The notes beneath the pieces are model-generated. The model saw only the letters and a list, made by a program, of their open reading frames with translations, made no database searches and was not told where the DNA came from. A stretch of DNA of 64,000 bases, from the NCBI RefSeq assembly GCF_015565955.1, contig NZ_CP064760.1:124001-188000 (forward strand). Reading direction: 5' to 3'. This DNA comes from Microbacterium schleiferi. Lineage in GTDB: Bacteria; Actinomycetota; Actinomycetes; Actinomycetales; Microbacteriaceae. Shown here one piece after another: positions 36,713 through 47,313 of the stretch. Within the stretch, counting starts at the first letter, position 1. Each line of letters starts with the position of its first letter. The position numbers and the translations under genes were made by a program.

Positions 36713-37708
36713 TCAGAGCCGGCGCCGGCGCCTGGTCAGTCGGACACCGGGCAGCGGCGGCGCGGGGATGCGTTCCGGTCCATGGTCGACGACCTGACCG
36801 AATCGAGCTGCTGCGTTCTCCCAGTCTTGGCGGGCCGCGACGATCTCGTCGTGGGATCGGCCGACGAAGTTCCACCACATCACGATCTCGTCCGGAAACG
36901 GCTCGCCACCGAGCAGGAACACCCGCGCGCCGGTGGTGGATCGCAGGGTGATCGCGTCACGGTGGGTGCCCAGGTACAGCAGGCTGTTCGCATCCAGGGC
37001 TGCCGTGTCGTCGGTGGCGGCTCCCGGCGCTCCGTTGACTGTCGCGTCGCCGTCGATCAGCAGCAGCGCATGCTCCCATCCCGTCTCGAGCGGCACGAGC
37101 ACGTCTGCGTCGGGCGTCAGCTCCAGCTCGGCGCCGACGATCGGGGTATGAGCTGTCGCGGGTGAGGATGCTTCGCCCAGCGTGCCGAGCACGACCGTGG
37201 CCTGCGCGCTTCCTGAGGCAGCGGGAAGGTCGAGCACCGGCAGATCCGCGTGCCGCTCGAAGGATGCCTCCCCGAACCGGGTCGCCTCGGGCAGGGCTAC
37301 CCACAGCTGGAGAGCGTCGAGGTCGACATCCGCATCGCCCACGGAGTACTCGGAGTGGGAGATGCCGGCGCCCGCGGTCATGAGGTTGAGCACGCCCCGG
37401 CGCACGATCACGTCGCTACCGACGGAGTCGCGGTGGCGAACCTCGCCGCTGATCGGCCACGTCACCGTCTGGAGGCCGATGTGCGGGTGCGGGTCGACGC
37501 GCATCGTCGTGCGCTGCGGTCCGAAGCGGTCGAGAAAGCACCACGCGCCGACCATGGGCAGATCCCGCTGAGGGAGTGCGCGGGACACGTGCATACCGCG
37601 CACTCCGCCGAGCGGCACCTCGCGCGCCTCGAGGGTCAGCAGTCGGGGCCCGTCGCAGTCGGCAGCACCTTCCTGGGCGACCGCCGCGTCGGAGTCGAGC
37701 CTGGTCAT
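36713..37708 (-). CDS. Pirin family protein
   Basis: This 331-aa bicupin has the metal-binding histidines HPHIGLQTVTWPISG and HSEYS typical of pirins. Bacterial pirins act as quercetinase-like oxygenases or regulators; the role here is unknown. ATG 37708 shares ATGA with the stop codon of the upstream acetyltransferase, so the two form an operon. Confidence 0.88.
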   Translation of the reverse strand: MTRLDSDAAVAQEGAADCDGPRLLTLEAREVPLGGVRGMHVSRALPQRDLPMVGAWCFLDRFGPQRTTMRVDPHPHIGLQTVTWPISGEVRHRDSVGSDVIVRRGVLNLMTAGAGISHSEYSVGDADVDLDALQLWVALPEATRFGEASFERHADLPVLDLPAASGSAQATVVLGTLGEASSPATAHTPIVGAELELTPDADVLVPLETGWEHALLLIDGDATVNGAPGAATDDTAALDANSLLYLGTHRDAITLRSTTGARVFLLGGEPFPDEIVMWWNFVGRSHDEIVAARQDWENAAARFGQVVDHGPERIPAPPLPGVRLTRRRRRL

Positions 37709-38028
37709 CCCTGGGGCGCTGTGCCGTGCGGCCAGGCGATGTTGAGTCCGTTCACCTCGTGCTTCTGCAGGTAGCGCACGACGAACGAGCACTGCGGCAC
37801 AACGGTCTCGCCTCGGGAGGCGGCATCGGTCATCGCCTGCCCGATGAGCTCGGTACCGAACCCGCGGCCCGAGAACTCGGAATCGATCTCGGTGTGGGGG
37901 AAGACGAGGCGGCCCTGCTCGTCGGCGACGAACTCGGTGAAGCCGGCGAGGGCTCCGTCGAGGCTGATCTCGTATCGTCCCTTGTCGTCGTTGCGCACGA
38001 CCTTGGGGGTCACATCCGTGTCGGTCAT
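37705..38028 (-). CDS. GNAT family N-acetyltransferase (YidJ/Gcn5-like small type)
   Basis: This 107-aa protein belongs to the short acetyltransferase group (PF14542-like). It has FPHTEIDSEFSGRGFGTELI, the acetyl-CoA loop, and VVPQCSFVVRYLQKH. ATG 38028 follows a GAAAGGA-type ribosome site. It is translationally coupled with pirin. The substrate is unknown. Confidence 0.85.
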   Translation of the reverse strand: MTDTDVTPKVVRNDDKGRYEISLDGALAGFTEFVADEQGRLVFPHTEIDSEFSGRGFGTELIGQAMTDAASRGETVVPQCSFVVRYLQKHEVNGLNIAWPHGTAPQG

Positions 38029-38133
38029 CACCGGTCCTTTCGTTGCTTCCTCCCAACGTAGGTGGGGCCTGTCGTGTTCCGCGAGGGGTTGCGCGAGTGG
38101 CCGTTGCCACCCCAGGGTCGGGCAGACTCGGGG

Positions 38134-40790
38134 GTGACTCCTCCCCCCACGCTCACGGACGCGGTGACCGACGCCGCTCCGGATGCCGTCTACGACGCCT
38201 TCGTCGCGTGGGCAGAGGGTCGCGGCATCCGTCTCTACCCCGCGCAGGACGAGGCGGTCATCGAGTTGGTCTCGGGCTCGCACGTGGTGCTGTCGACCCC
38301 GACCGGAACCGGCAAGTCGCTCGTCGCCGTCGCAGCCCACACCGCGTCGCTGGCCCGCGGCGGCCGCTCGTACTACACCGCCCCGATCAAGGCGCTCGTG
38401 GCCGAGAAGTTCTTCGCGCTGGTCGAGATCTTCGGCGCCGAGAACGTCGGGATGGTCACGGGAGATTCGTCGGTCAACGCCGACGCGGCGATCGTCTGCT
38501 GCACGGCCGAGATCCTCGCCAATATCGCGCTGCGGCAGGGCGCGGATGCTGACATCGACGCGGTCGTCATGGATGAGTTCCACTACTACGGCGACCCCGA
38601 GCGCGGGTGGGCGTGGCAGGTTCCGCTCCTGCTGCTTCCGCGGGTGCAGTTCCTGCTCATGTCGGCGACGCTTGGCGATGTCGTGCCGATCGTGAGCGAC
38701 CTCGAGCGCCGCACCGGCCGCGAGGTCGCACAGATCACGGGAGTCGAGCGCCCCGTGCCGCTGCACTTCTCCTATGAGCGGCGCCCGGTCCACGACGTGG
38801 TCGAGCGGTTGCTGAACGAGTCCGAGACGCCGATCTATATCGTCCACTTCTCGCAGGCCGCAGCGCTCGAGAGAGCGCAGGCGCTCATCAACACCAAGAT
38901 CGCCTCCCGCGAGCAGCGCGATCTGATCGCCGCCGAGATCGGCGGGTTCCGGTTCACGACGGGTTTCGGCAAGACGCTCTCACGTCTCGTGCGCGCCGGC
39001 ATCGGCATCCATCACGCCGGGATGCTGCCCCGCTACCGGCGCCTCGTCGAGACCCTCGCGCAGCGCGGCCTGCTGAAGGTCATCTGCGGCACCGACACGC
39101 TCGGTGTCGGCATCAACGTGCCGATCCGCACCGTGCTGATCACGGCGCTCACGAAGTTCGACGGCACCCGGATGCGGCAGCTCAGCGCCCGCGAGTTCCA
39201 CCAGGTTGCCGGTCGCGCGGGTCGGGCCGGGTTCGACCCCTACGGCAACGTCGTCGTGATGGCGCCCGAGTGGGAGATCGAGAACGCCGTCGCGCTCGCC
39301 AAGGCCGGCGACGACGCGGCCAAGCGTAAGAAGATCGTGCGCAAGAAGGCGCCGACGGGGCAGGTCAACTGGGGCGAGGGCTCGTTCGAGCGGCTGGTTG
39401 CTGCCGAGCCCGAGCCGCTGACCCCGCACTTGCAGCTCACCGCCGCGATGCTCATCAATGTCATCGGGCGCGGCGGAGACGTCTTCGGCAACGTGCGCTC
39501 CCTCGTCTTCGACAACCACGAGTCCCGCACGCGGCAGTACGAGCTGGCACGCCGGGCGCTCGCGATCTTCCGCACGCTGCGGACGGCAGGCATCGTGGAT
39601 GCCGATGCCGGCGGCATCCGTCTCACGGTCGATCTGCAGCCGAACTTCGCCCTCAATCAGCCACTGTCCCCGTTCGCGCTCGCCGCCATTTCCCTCCTCG
39701 ACCCCACGGCCCCTGCCCTCGCGGCCCCCGAGCCCCCCGCGGCCCCCGAGCCCCCACGGACGTCGCAGAATCGCACGAACCTCGCAGCCTTGAGCCAGAA
39801 TCCTCCGAACCTCGCGCGATTCTGCGAACTTCGGATGCCTCGGCCTCGGCGCCGGCCCCGACCGCGGCACCGACGACCGCGGGGACCGGACACTATGCGC
39901 TGGATGTCGTGAGCGTGATCGAGGCCACGCTCGATGACCCGCGGGCGATCCTGTCGCAGCAGGAGTTCCGCGCGCGGGGCGAGGCTGTCGCGGCCATGAA
40001 GCGCGACGGGCTCGAGTACGACGAACGGATGGCGCTGCTCGAAGACATCACCTACCCGAAGCCGCTGGCAGAACTGCTCGCCCAGTCGTTCGCGGTCTTT
40101 GCCTCCAGTCAGCCCTGGGTGCTCGACTTCGAGCTGTCTCCCAAGTCGGTCGTGCGCGACATGTACGAGCGGGCGATGTCCTTCGGCGAGTTCGTCTCGT
40201 TATACCAGCTCGCCCGGTCTGAGGGTCTCGTGCTGCGCTATCTCTCGGATGCCTACCGCGCCGTCCGCCAGACCGTACCGGCGGAGGCGCACACCGACGA
40301 CCTTCTCGACCTCATCGAGTGGCTCGGCGAGCTCGTGCGGCAGGTCGACTCGTCGCTCGTGGACGAGTGGGCCTCCCTCACCAACCCGGTCGACGATCCG
40401 GCCGCTCCCGTCGTGCCGCCAGCACCGCCGTCCGTGCTCACCAACCGCCGCGCGTTCACCGTCCTCGTGCGCAACGAGCTGTTCCGCCGGGTGCAGTTGG
40501 CGGCACTGCAGGATGACGACGCGCTGGCAGAGCTCGACCCGGGCGTGGACTGGTCGGCGGCGATGGATCGCTACTACGACGAGCACGACGAGATCCTCAC
40601 CGGCGGCGCAGCGCGCTCGCCGCAGCTGTGCGACATCGACACCGCGGATGCCCACATCTGGCGGGTCGAGCAGATCCTCGACGATCCAGCGGGCGACCAC
40701 GACTGGCGCATCCGCGCCGAGGTCGACCTGGCGGCATCCGTCGAGGAGGGAACCGCGGTCGTGCGGGTCACCGAGGTGGTGCGCCTGTGA
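38134..40790 (+). CDS. DEAD/DEAH helicase with DUF3516 C-terminal domain (apparent frameshift in the linker)
   Basis: The helicase half has motif I TPTGTGKS, motif [13 protein letters not shown] (DEFH box), SATLGDV and [10 protein letters not shown]. The second half, in another frame from about 39756, begins [19 protein letters not shown] and is the DUF3516 domain. Adding one C to the run at 39751-39755 joins them into about 885 aa, the usual size in actinobacteria. The linker contains an inserted-looking repeat (39764-39826), so a real indel is also possible. GTG 38134 is likely (PPPTLTDA follows); GTG 38062 is an alternative. Its role is unknown, perhaps RNA or DNA repair. Confidence 0.85.
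39764..39826. repeat. Palindromic repeat inside the helicase linker
   Basis: CGCAGAATCGC (39764-39774) is perfectly inverted at 39816-39826. Within it CAGAATCGCACGAACCTCGC (39766-39785) is repeated 30 bp later with two changes. The 30-bp period preserves the frame. The same words read as Gln/Asn/Pro-rich linker. Confidence 0.6.
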
Positions 40791-40825
40791 GCGGGGCGCC
40801 TGTGAGCGTAGCGCCTGTGAGCGCG
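40781..40825. repeat. 15-bp tandem repeat containing the stop codon
   Basis: Three units of GCGCCTGTGAGCG plus two variable bases (40781-40795, 40796-40810, 40811-40825) begin in the last codons of the DUF3516 gene; each copy repeats its TGA stop. They end about 40 bp before recQ. Confidence 0.8.
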
Positions 40826-40863
40826 AGGGACGGGGCGTCAGCGGCGCCGGATACGGTGGAGCG

Positions 40864-42819
40864 GTGAGCATGCCCGAGGACCCGTACGCCGACCTGGTGT
40901 GGGATCCCGACGAGCTCGCTCCGCCTCCCGACGGCGAGGAGCCTCCCGAGGACTGGGCCCCGCCTGCCGCCGGCATCCCCGCCGCGCCGGCGGCTCCGGC
41001 CCGATCGTTTGCGGGAGCCGATCCGCTCGCGGTGCTGCGCGAGGTGTACGGCTACGACGCGTTCCGCGCCGACCAGGCCGACATCGTCGATCACGTCGTC
41101 GCGGGCGGGGATGCTGTCGTGCTGATGCCCACCGGTGGCGGCAAGAGCATCACCTATCAGGTGCCCGCGCTCGTCCGCGAGGGCACGGGCCTCGTCGTCT
41201 CGCCGCTGATCGCCCTCATGCACGACCAGGTCGAGGCGTTGCGGGCCAACGGCGTCCGTGCCGCAGCGTTGAACTCGACGCAGTCCGCCGCGGAGCGTTC
41301 CGAAACCGAGCGCGCGTACCTGAGCGGCGAGATCGACCTGCTCTATGTCGCTCCCGAGCGCCTCTCGGGCGCCGCGACGACCGCACTCCTGCAGCGGGGT
41401 CGGCTGAGTGTCATCGCGATCGACGAAGCCCACTGTGTGTCGCAGTGGGGTCACGACTTCCGGCCGGACTACCTCGCGCTCGGTGATCTCGCGGAGCGCT
41501 TCCCCGGTGTCCCGCGCATGGCGCTCACGGCCACGGCCACGCGCGAAACCCACCGTGAGATCACCGACAGGCTTCGGCTCCCCGACGCGCGCCACTTCGT
41601 CGCGAGCTTCGATCGTCCCAACATCCAGTACCGGATCGAGCCGAAGACCGATGTGCGCCGCCAGCTCGCGGCCTTCGTGCGCGCCCAGCCCGCGGGGTCT
41701 TCGGGCATCATCTATGCCCTCAGTCGCAAGAGTGTCGAGCAGACAGCGACGTATCTGAGGAGTCAGGGCGTGGATGCGCTCCCGTACCACGCGGGACTTG
41801 ACGCGTCGGTGCGTGCCGCAAACCAACAGCGGTTCCTGCGCGAGGACGGCGTCGTGATGGTCGCCACGATCGCATTCGGAATGGGCATCGACAAGCCCGA
41901 CGTGCGATACGTCGCCCACATCGATCTGCCGAAGTCCGTCGAGGGCTACTACCAGGAGACCGGGCGTGCGGGCCGCGACGGCGAGCCGTCGATCGCGTGG
42001 ATGGCCTACGGGCTCGCCGACGTCGTGCAGCAGCGCCGACTCATCGACGGTGGCGAGGGCGATCTTGCCCGCAAGCGCCGCCAGCACCAGCACCTGGATG
42101 CCATGCTCGCCCTCTGCGAGACCGTCGAGTGCCGCCGCGTGAACCTGCTCGGCTACTTCGGTCAGCCAGCACAGCCGTGCGGGAACTGCGACACGTGCCT
42201 TGAACCGCCCGAGACCTGGGACGGACTCGTCCCCGCGCAGAAGCTCCTCTCGACGATCGTGCGGCTGCAGCGCGAGCGCGGCCAGGCGTATGGCGCGGGC
42301 CAGCTGATCGACATCCTGCGCGGCGCCGACACCGAGCGCGTCCGGAAGCTCGGTCACCAGACCCTCGCGACCTACGGCATCGGATCCGACCTCTCCGACC
42401 AGGACTGGCGCAGCGTCGTGCGTCAGCTGCTGGCCCGCGGCATCATCGTCGCCCGTGGCGAGTACGGCACGCTCGCCCTCGGTGACGCGGCGGCTCCCGT
42501 CCTGAAGGGCGAGCACCCCGTGCCCCTGCGGCGCGATGTCGCCGGGCGGGCGAGCGCGGCACGCGTGCGCAAGACGGCCGCCGCGGATGTCGCACCCGCC
42601 GACCGCGACCTGTTCGAGGCGCTGCGCGCGTGGCGTGCAGAGACCGCCCGCGAGCAGGGTGTTCCCGCCTACGTCGTGTTCGGCGACGCGACCCTGCGCG
42701 CCCTCGCCGCTGCCCGCCCGGCGTCGGCGGCGGGGCTGGATGGCATCACCGGCATCGGTGCGAAGAAGAAGGATGCCTACGGCGACGCCGTCCTCGCGGT
42801 TGTGGCAGCCCACGCCTGA
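40864..42819 (+). CDS. recQ: ATP-dependent DNA helicase RecQ
   Basis: This 651-aa 3'-5' DNA helicase has motif [13 protein letters not shown] motif ([16 protein letters not shown]), ETGRAGRDG motif VI, a zinc-binding CRRVNLL...CGNCDTC module, the RQC winged helix and a C-terminal HRDC domain ([20 protein letters not shown]). GTG 40864 lies exactly 6 nt after TACGGT at 40852-40857 (leaderless pattern). It is convergent with the next gene, which ends 10 bp later. Confidence 0.95.
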   Translation: MSMPEDPYADLVWDPDELAPPPDGEEPPEDWAPPAAGIPAAPAAPARSFAGADPLAVLREVYGYDAFRADQADIVDHVVAGGDAVVLMPTGGGKSITYQVPALVREGTGLVVSPLIALMHDQVEALRANGVRAAALNSTQSAAERSETERAYLSGEIDLLYVAPERLSGAATTALLQRGRLSVIAIDEAHCVSQWGHDFRPDYLALGDLAERFPGVPRMALTATATRETHREITDRLRLPDARHFVASFDRPNIQYRIEPKTDVRRQLAAFVRAQPAGSSGIIYALSRKSVEQTATYLRSQGVDALPYHAGLDASVRAANQQRFLREDGVVMVATIAFGMGIDKPDVRYVAHIDLPKSVEGYYQETGRAGRDGEPSIAWMAYGLADVVQQRRLIDGGEGDLARKRRQHQHLDAMLALCETVECRRVNLLGYFGQPAQPCGNCDTCLEPPETWDGLVPAQKLLSTIVRLQRERGQAYGAGQLIDILRGADTERVRKLGHQTLATYGIGSDLSDQDWRSVVRQLLARGIIVARGEYGTLALGDAAAPVLKGEHPVPLRRDVAGRASAARVRKTAAADVAPADRDLFEALRAWRAETAREQGVPAYVVFGDATLRALAAARPASAAGLDGITGIGAKKKDAYGDAVLAVVAAHA

Positions 42820-42828
42820 GGCAGGCGC

Positions 42829-43179
42829 CTACGCGTCATCTCTGGCGCGGACGCGCGTGAGGTCGAGGACCCACTCGTGGAACGTGAGCATCCCGCCGCG
42901 CCACGGTTCGATTCCCGTGCCGCGCCGTTCGAAACCTGCGCGCTCACACAACGCGTTGGATGCGGCGTTGTCGACCCCTGGGTAGGCGACCACCAGGTCG
43001 CGGTCGCCGACTGATGCCGCGCGGTCGATGAGCTGTCCCAGCGCGGAGCCGGCGACGCCACGTCCCTGGAAGGGCAGCTCGACCGACCACCCTGCCTCGT
43101 ACGCGGGAACTCCGTGATGCTCGGCCTTCCAGAAACCGATCCCGCCGACGGGGCGACCATCCAGGTCGATGCGGACCAT
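42829..43179 (-). CDS. GNAT family N-acetyltransferase (N-terminus uncertain)
   Basis: This 116-aa acetyltransferase has the acetyl-CoA loop in LPFQGRGVAGSALG and the ending NALCERAGFERRGTG. The frame continues upstream of ATG 43179 with about 30 codons that look like GNAT (EDEVVARHRRYLRLNASGEA) but reach a TAG before a normal start codon. The true start may be lost or non-standard. Substrate unknown. Confidence 0.7.
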   Translation of the reverse strand: MVRIDLDGRPVGGIGFWKAEHHGVPAYEAGWSVELPFQGRGVAGSALGQLIDRAASVGDRDLVVAYPGVDNAASNALCERAGFERRGTGIEPWRGGMLTFHEWVLDLTRVRARDDA

Positions 43180-43273
43180 GCGCGCTTCTCCGGAGGCGTT
43201 GAGCCGAAGGTAGCGACGATGGCGGGCAACGACCTCATCCTCGCTCTCCGGCGCAGGCCCCTAGGCTGGCAGC

Positions 43274-43824
43274 ATGACCCGAGCCGGCACCGCGATCGTC
43301 GTCATGGGAGTGAGCGCGAGCGGCAAGTCGGTGGTGGGGATCGAGGTCGCCCGCCGGATGCACCTGCCGTTCGTCGACGCCGACGATCTGCATCCGCCCG
43401 AGAACGTCGCGAAGATGTCGCAGGGTATTCCGCTGACAGATGCCGACCGGATGCCGTGGCTTGACCTGGTCGGTGAGCGGTTGGCGCTGCGCTCCAGCGG
43501 CGGGGAGGTGCCGGAAAGCGCTCCAGCGGAGTCGGTGGGTGTCGTCATCGCGTGCTCCGCGTTGAAGCGGTCGTACCGCGATCGCCTGCGATCCCGCGCG
43601 CCCCACACGGTCTTCATCCACCTCACGGGGATCCCGAGCTCCTGAGCGCTCGGGCTCTTGCGCGCACCGGGCACTTCATGCCGCCGGCGCTGCTGGCATC
43701 GCAGCTGGCCACGCTCGAGCCGCTTGGTGACGACGAGGCGGGTGTCGTGATCGACGTGGGCGAGGATGTCGCCACCGTCGCCGAGCGCGCTGTCGACTGG
43801 GTGCAGCGCACCGGCAGCTCCTGA
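43274..43824 (+). CDS. gntK: Gluconokinase (apparent frameshift)
   Basis: Gluconokinase phosphorylates gluconate to 6-phosphogluconate. The P-loop is GVSASGKSVVG, followed by DADDLHPPENVAKM and PWLDLVGERL. The frame breaks after HLTG; adding one G to the run at 43627-43630 restores HLTGDPELLSARALARTGHF, the family continuation, ending in DWVQRTGSS (183 aa in total). ATG 43274 lies 6 nt after TAGGCT (leaderless). There is no gluconate permease nearby. Confidence 0.88.
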
Positions 43825-43904
43825 TGCGGCGTCAGTCCTGAACGCTTCCTGAGCGCCCTGTCGCAACGCCACAATCGCCCCGACCGACGCCGTCGGCCTC
43901 AGTT

Positions 43905-43949
43905 GTAGGCATCGTGAAGCGATTTGGGCTGCCTTTGTGGGATGCCTAC
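43905..43949. promoter_or_regulatory. Inverted repeat upstream of the acyl-CoA oxidase gene
   Basis: GTAGGCATC (43905-43913) is perfectly inverted at 43941-43949 (GATGCCTAC), about 45 bp before the acyl-CoA oxidase start. It may be an operator, for example of a TetR-type fatty acid regulator; the regulator is not identified. Confidence 0.4.
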
Positions 43950-43992
43950 CGTGGATTCTGACGTTCTTTCCCCCTCATCGAGAGGTGATTCC

Positions 43993-46044
43993 ATGGTTGA
44001 CGCTGCCGTCCGTCCATCCGAAACTCCCACCGCTGAACCGCGCATCGACCGAGACCTGGTGACGCAGTTGCTGCTCGGTACGTGGGCTGACACCCGCCGT
44101 GAGGCGCGCGAGCTGATCAAGGATCCCGCGTTCTGGCAGATCAGCGGACTGCCGATGCAGGAGCACCGCGAGCGGGTCCTGAGCCAGTTGCATCTGCTGG
44201 TCGACGCCGGTGGTTCCCGCCGCGCCTTCCCCAAGAAGTACGGCGGACTGGAAGACAACGGCGCGAACCTCGCGGGCTTCGAAGAGCTCGTGCTCGCTGA
44301 CCCGAGCCTGCAGATCAAGTCCGGCGTGCAGTGGGGCCTGTTCGGGTCGGCGATCTACCAGCTGGGTACCGAGAAGCATCACGACCGCTGGCTGCCGGGC
44401 GTCATCTCCCTTGACCTGCCGGGCGCCTTCGCCATGACCGAGACCGGGCACGGCTCGGATGTCTCGGCGATCGGGACGACGGCGACCTACGACCCCGAGA
44501 CCGAGGAGTTCGTCATCCACACGCCCTTCCGGGGTGCCTGGAAGGACTACCTCGGCAACGCAGCGCTGCACGGCAAGGCCGCCACGGTGTTCGCCCAGCT
44601 GATCACGGGCGGCGTCAACTACGGCGTGCACTGCTTCTTCGTCCCGATCCGCGACGAGCACGGCGCCTTCGTGCCAGGCGTCGGCGGCGAGGATGACGGC
44701 GTCAAGGGTGGTCTGAACGGCATCGACAACGGCCGGCTGCACTTCGACCAGGTTCGCATCCCGCGCGAGAACCTCCTGAACCGGTATGGCGATGTTGCCG
44801 CCGACGGCACCTACTCGAGCCCGATCGACAGCCCCGGTCGTCGCTTCTTCACGATGCTCGGTGCGCTCGTCCAGGGCCGCGTCTCGCTCGATGGCGCCTC
44901 GACGTGGGCATCCGCGCTCGCGCTCACGATCGCCGTCACCTACGGCAATCAGCGTCGCCAGTTCGACAGCGGCGCGGGAACCCCCGAGGTGACCCTGCTC
45001 GATTACGGCAAGCACCAGCGCCGGCTCCTGCCCCGACTCGCGCAGGTGTACGCACAGGCTTTCGCTCACGACGAGTTGCTGCAGATGTTCGACGGCGTTT
45101 TCAGCGGACGCACCGATACCCCCGACGAGCGAGAAGACCTCGAGACGCTCGCGGCAGCGCTGAAGGCGCTGTCGACCTGGAACGCGCTCGACACGATTCA
45201 GGAGGCACGGGAGGCGTGCGGTGGCCAAGGTTTCCTCGCCGAGAACCGCCTGACGGCGCTGCGCGCCGACCTCGACATCTACGTCACGTTCGAGGGCGAC
45301 AACAACGTGCTGCTGCAGCTGGTCGGCAAGCGGCTGCTCTCCGACTACGCGAAGCAGTTCAAGGACAAGGATGCCGCGTCCCTCGCCCGCTTCGCCGTCG
45401 GTCAGACCGCCGGCAATGTCGTCCACGGCGCGGGCCTGCGCCAATTCGGTCAGGTCGTGACCGACTTCGGGTCGACTGCTCGTGCGGTCGAGCGCGGTCT
45501 GCGCGGTGACCAGCAGCACGAGCTGCTCGGCGACCGCGTCCAGCAGATGGTCGCCGACATCGCGGGCAGACTGCGCCCGGCATCCAAGATGTCGAAGATC
45601 GAAGCCGCTGCCCTGTTCACCGAGAACCAGGCCGAGCTCATCGAGGCCGGTCGCGCGCACGGCGAGCTGCTGCAGTGGGAGGCGTTCACGGATGCCGTGA
45701 ACCGCATCGAGGATGCCGGCACGAAACAGGTCCTGACGTGGCTGCGCGACCTCTTCGGTCTGACCCTCATCGAGAAGCACCTGTCGTGGTATCTCATCAA
45801 CGGCCGCCTCTCGACCCAGCGCGCTGCCGCGGTCACGAGCTACATCGACCGGTTGCTGCGCCGGCTGCGCCCGCACGCGCAGGAACTCGTCGATGCCTTC
45901 GGCTACGAGCCTGGGCACGTGCGCGCGCCCATCGCTTCGGGTGCGGAGCAGGCTCGCCAGGACGAGGCGGCCGACCACTACGCGCGGCTGGCAGCCGAGG
46001 GCGCCGCGCCGGTCTCAGAGAAGGCTGCACGCTCGGCGCGGTGA
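43993..46044 (+). CDS. Acyl-CoA oxidase / dehydrogenase-like protein
   Basis: This 683-aa flavoprotein has an ACAD N-terminal and middle domain (FAMTETGHGSDVSAIGTT) plus the long C-terminal ACOX domain (IQEAREACGGQGFLAENRLT and FEGDNNVLLQLVGKRLL). The first step of fatty acid beta-oxidation is likely. ATG 43993 follows GAGAGGTG. The length fits acyl-CoA oxidases (about 650-700 aa) rather than dehydrogenases. Confidence 0.9.
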   Translation: MVDAAVRPSETPTAEPRIDRDLVTQLLLGTWADTRREARELIKDPAFWQISGLPMQEHRERVLSQLHLLVDAGGSRRAFPKKYGGLEDNGANLAGFEELVLADPSLQIKSGVQWGLFGSAIYQLGTEKHHDRWLPGVISLDLPGAFAMTETGHGSDVSAIGTTATYDPETEEFVIHTPFRGAWKDYLGNAALHGKAATVFAQLITGGVNYGVHCFFVPIRDEHGAFVPGVGGEDDGVKGGLNGIDNGRLHFDQVRIPRENLLNRYGDVAADGTYSSPIDSPGRRFFTMLGALVQGRVSLDGASTWASALALTIAVTYGNQRRQFDSGAGTPEVTLLDYGKHQRRLLPRLAQVYAQAFAHDELLQMFDGVFSGRTDTPDEREDLETLAAALKALSTWNALDTIQEAREACGGQGFLAENRLTALRADLDIYVTFEGDNNVLLQLVGKRLLSDYAKQFKDKDAASLARFAVGQTAGNVVHGAGLRQFGQVVTDFGSTARAVERGLRGDQQHELLGDRVQQMVADIAGRLRPASKMSKIEAAALFTENQAELIEAGRAHGELLQWEAFTDAVNRIEDAGTKQVLTWLRDLFGLTLIEKHLSWYLINGRLSTQRAAAVTSYIDRLLRRLRPHAQELVDAFGYEPGHVRAPIASGAEQARQDEAADHYARLAAEGAAPVSEKAARSAR

Positions 46045-46147
46045 CGCATCTGTCGCTCCCGGCGTATTGCCGAGCTGAGATCAGACGCTCTGATAGCGGG
46101 TGAGCCAGCGAACGACGGATGTCGGTGGCGGACTCTAGCCTGGGAGA

Positions 46148-46741
46148 ATGAGTCCCGACGCCGTGCGTTCCGATCTGGTCACCGAGGGCGATGGTCGTGC
46201 TCGGTGCGGCTGGGTCGGCGCCGATCCGGAGTACATCCGGTATCACGACGAGGAGTGGGGCCGGCCGCTGCACGGCGACCGTGCCCTGTTCGAGAAGATG
46301 AGTCTCGAGGGCTTTCAGGCGGGCCTGTCGTGGATCACGATCCTGCGCAAGCGTCCCCGATTCCGCGAGGTGTTCGGGGGCTTCGAGCCCGACACAGTCG
46401 CAGCGTTCGGCGATGACGACATCGCGCGGCTCATGGCCGATGCCGGGATCGTCCGCAACCGCGCCAAGATCGACGCGACGATCTCCAACGCGCGGCTTGT
46501 GGCGCAGATGACAGACGGGGAGCTTGATGCGCTGCTCTGGTCCTTCGCCGAGTCCGATGACAAGCGGCCGCGTCCGAGAGTGCTTGCCGATGTGCCGGCG
46601 ACGACGGCGGCATCCAACGGCCTGAGCCGTGAGCTGCGGCGCCGGGGATTCCGATTCGTCGGGCCGACCACGATGTATGCCCTCATGCAGTCGGCGGGCA
46701 TGGTCGACGACCACCTCGACGGGTGCTGGCGAGCATCCTGA
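46148..46741 (+). CDS. tag: DNA-3-methyladenine glycosylase I
   Basis: This 197-aa base-excision repair enzyme removes 3-methyladenine. The diagnostic N-terminus CGWVGADPEYIRYHDEEWG is followed by FEKMSLEGFQAGLSW and late FRFVGPTTMYALMQSAGMVDDH. The zinc-binding Cys and His residues are partly visible (Cys near residue 20, HLDGC at the end). TAGCCT lies 6 nt before ATG 46148 (leaderless pattern). Confidence 0.95.
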   Translation: MSPDAVRSDLVTEGDGRARCGWVGADPEYIRYHDEEWGRPLHGDRALFEKMSLEGFQAGLSWITILRKRPRFREVFGGFEPDTVAAFGDDDIARLMADAGIVRNRAKIDATISNARLVAQMTDGELDALLWSFAESDDKRPRPRVLADVPATTAASNGLSRELRRRGFRFVGPTTMYALMQSAGMVDDHLDGCWRAS

Positions 46742-46766
46742 CCCGCGATCCCGCCGCGCCGGATGT

Positions 46767-47255
46767 TTACAGCGGTGTTTCCGCGTCGGGGTCCGTGAGC
46801 TCGGGCGTCGAGAGCGCAACGCCGGTCTCGACCAGGTGCGGGGCGTCATGGTCGACGACCTTCACGATGACGCCTCGGCGACGCAGCTCCGCCACGGTGC
46901 GGATCTCTTCCCCGACGTTCCGGCCGAGAGCATGCACGGTGGCCACAACGACGACGTCGCCGCGACGCAGGCGCCCGAAGAGGCGAGCGAGCCGGTCCTC
47001 CCACGACTCGAGCGTCTCGGGCGCCGGATGCCGGAAGCCGTCGATGGGCACGCCGAATCGCGTCAGCGCCTCACGCTGACTGACGACCGGCGGCATGTCC
47101 TCGCGCGACACCACCACACCGACCAAGCGTGCGTCCGCGGGGCGCGCTCGCCACCAGGCGCTGTCGGCGCGTTGCGGCGCGAAGCACGTCGGGCACTCCG
47201 CCGCCTGGTGCGCTGGGGGGAGTGCTTCGACGGGCCCGCCGTGATCGTCAGTCAT
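46767..47255 (-). CDS. Resolvase-domain-like protein without DNA-binding domain
   Basis: The 162-aa protein resembles the N-terminal catalytic domain of serine recombinases: LVGVVVSRED in place of the VSTDQ start, LARLFGRLRRGDVVVVATVHALGRN and ELRRRGVIVKVV. The usual Arg of LDRLGR is replaced by VHALGR, and there is no C-terminal helix-turn-helix. An N-terminal CPTC pair may bind metal. ATG 47255 follows GGAGG. It is probably not an active recombinase; the role is unknown. Confidence 0.65.
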   Translation of the reverse strand: MTDDHGGPVEALPPAHQAAECPTCFAPQRADSAWWRARPADARLVGVVVSREDMPPVVSQREALTRFGVPIDGFRHPAPETLESWEDRLARLFGRLRRGDVVVVATVHALGRNVGEEIRTVAELRRRGVIVKVVDHDAPHLVETGVALSTPELTDPDAETPL

Positions 47256-47313
47256 GGAGGCCTCCACGGCTATTGTGCCTGACGGTTCGAAGGCCGGCGT
47301 CGACTGCGCTGTT

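Noticed and set aside
36676..36720. TPP riboswitch upstream of the YkoE-like gene
   Set aside because: No conserved TPP aptamer sequence was seen and the promoter appears leaderless.
46767..47255. Active site-specific recombinase marking a mobile element
   Set aside because: There is no DNA-binding domain, altered catalytic residues and no flanking repeats or other mobility genes.
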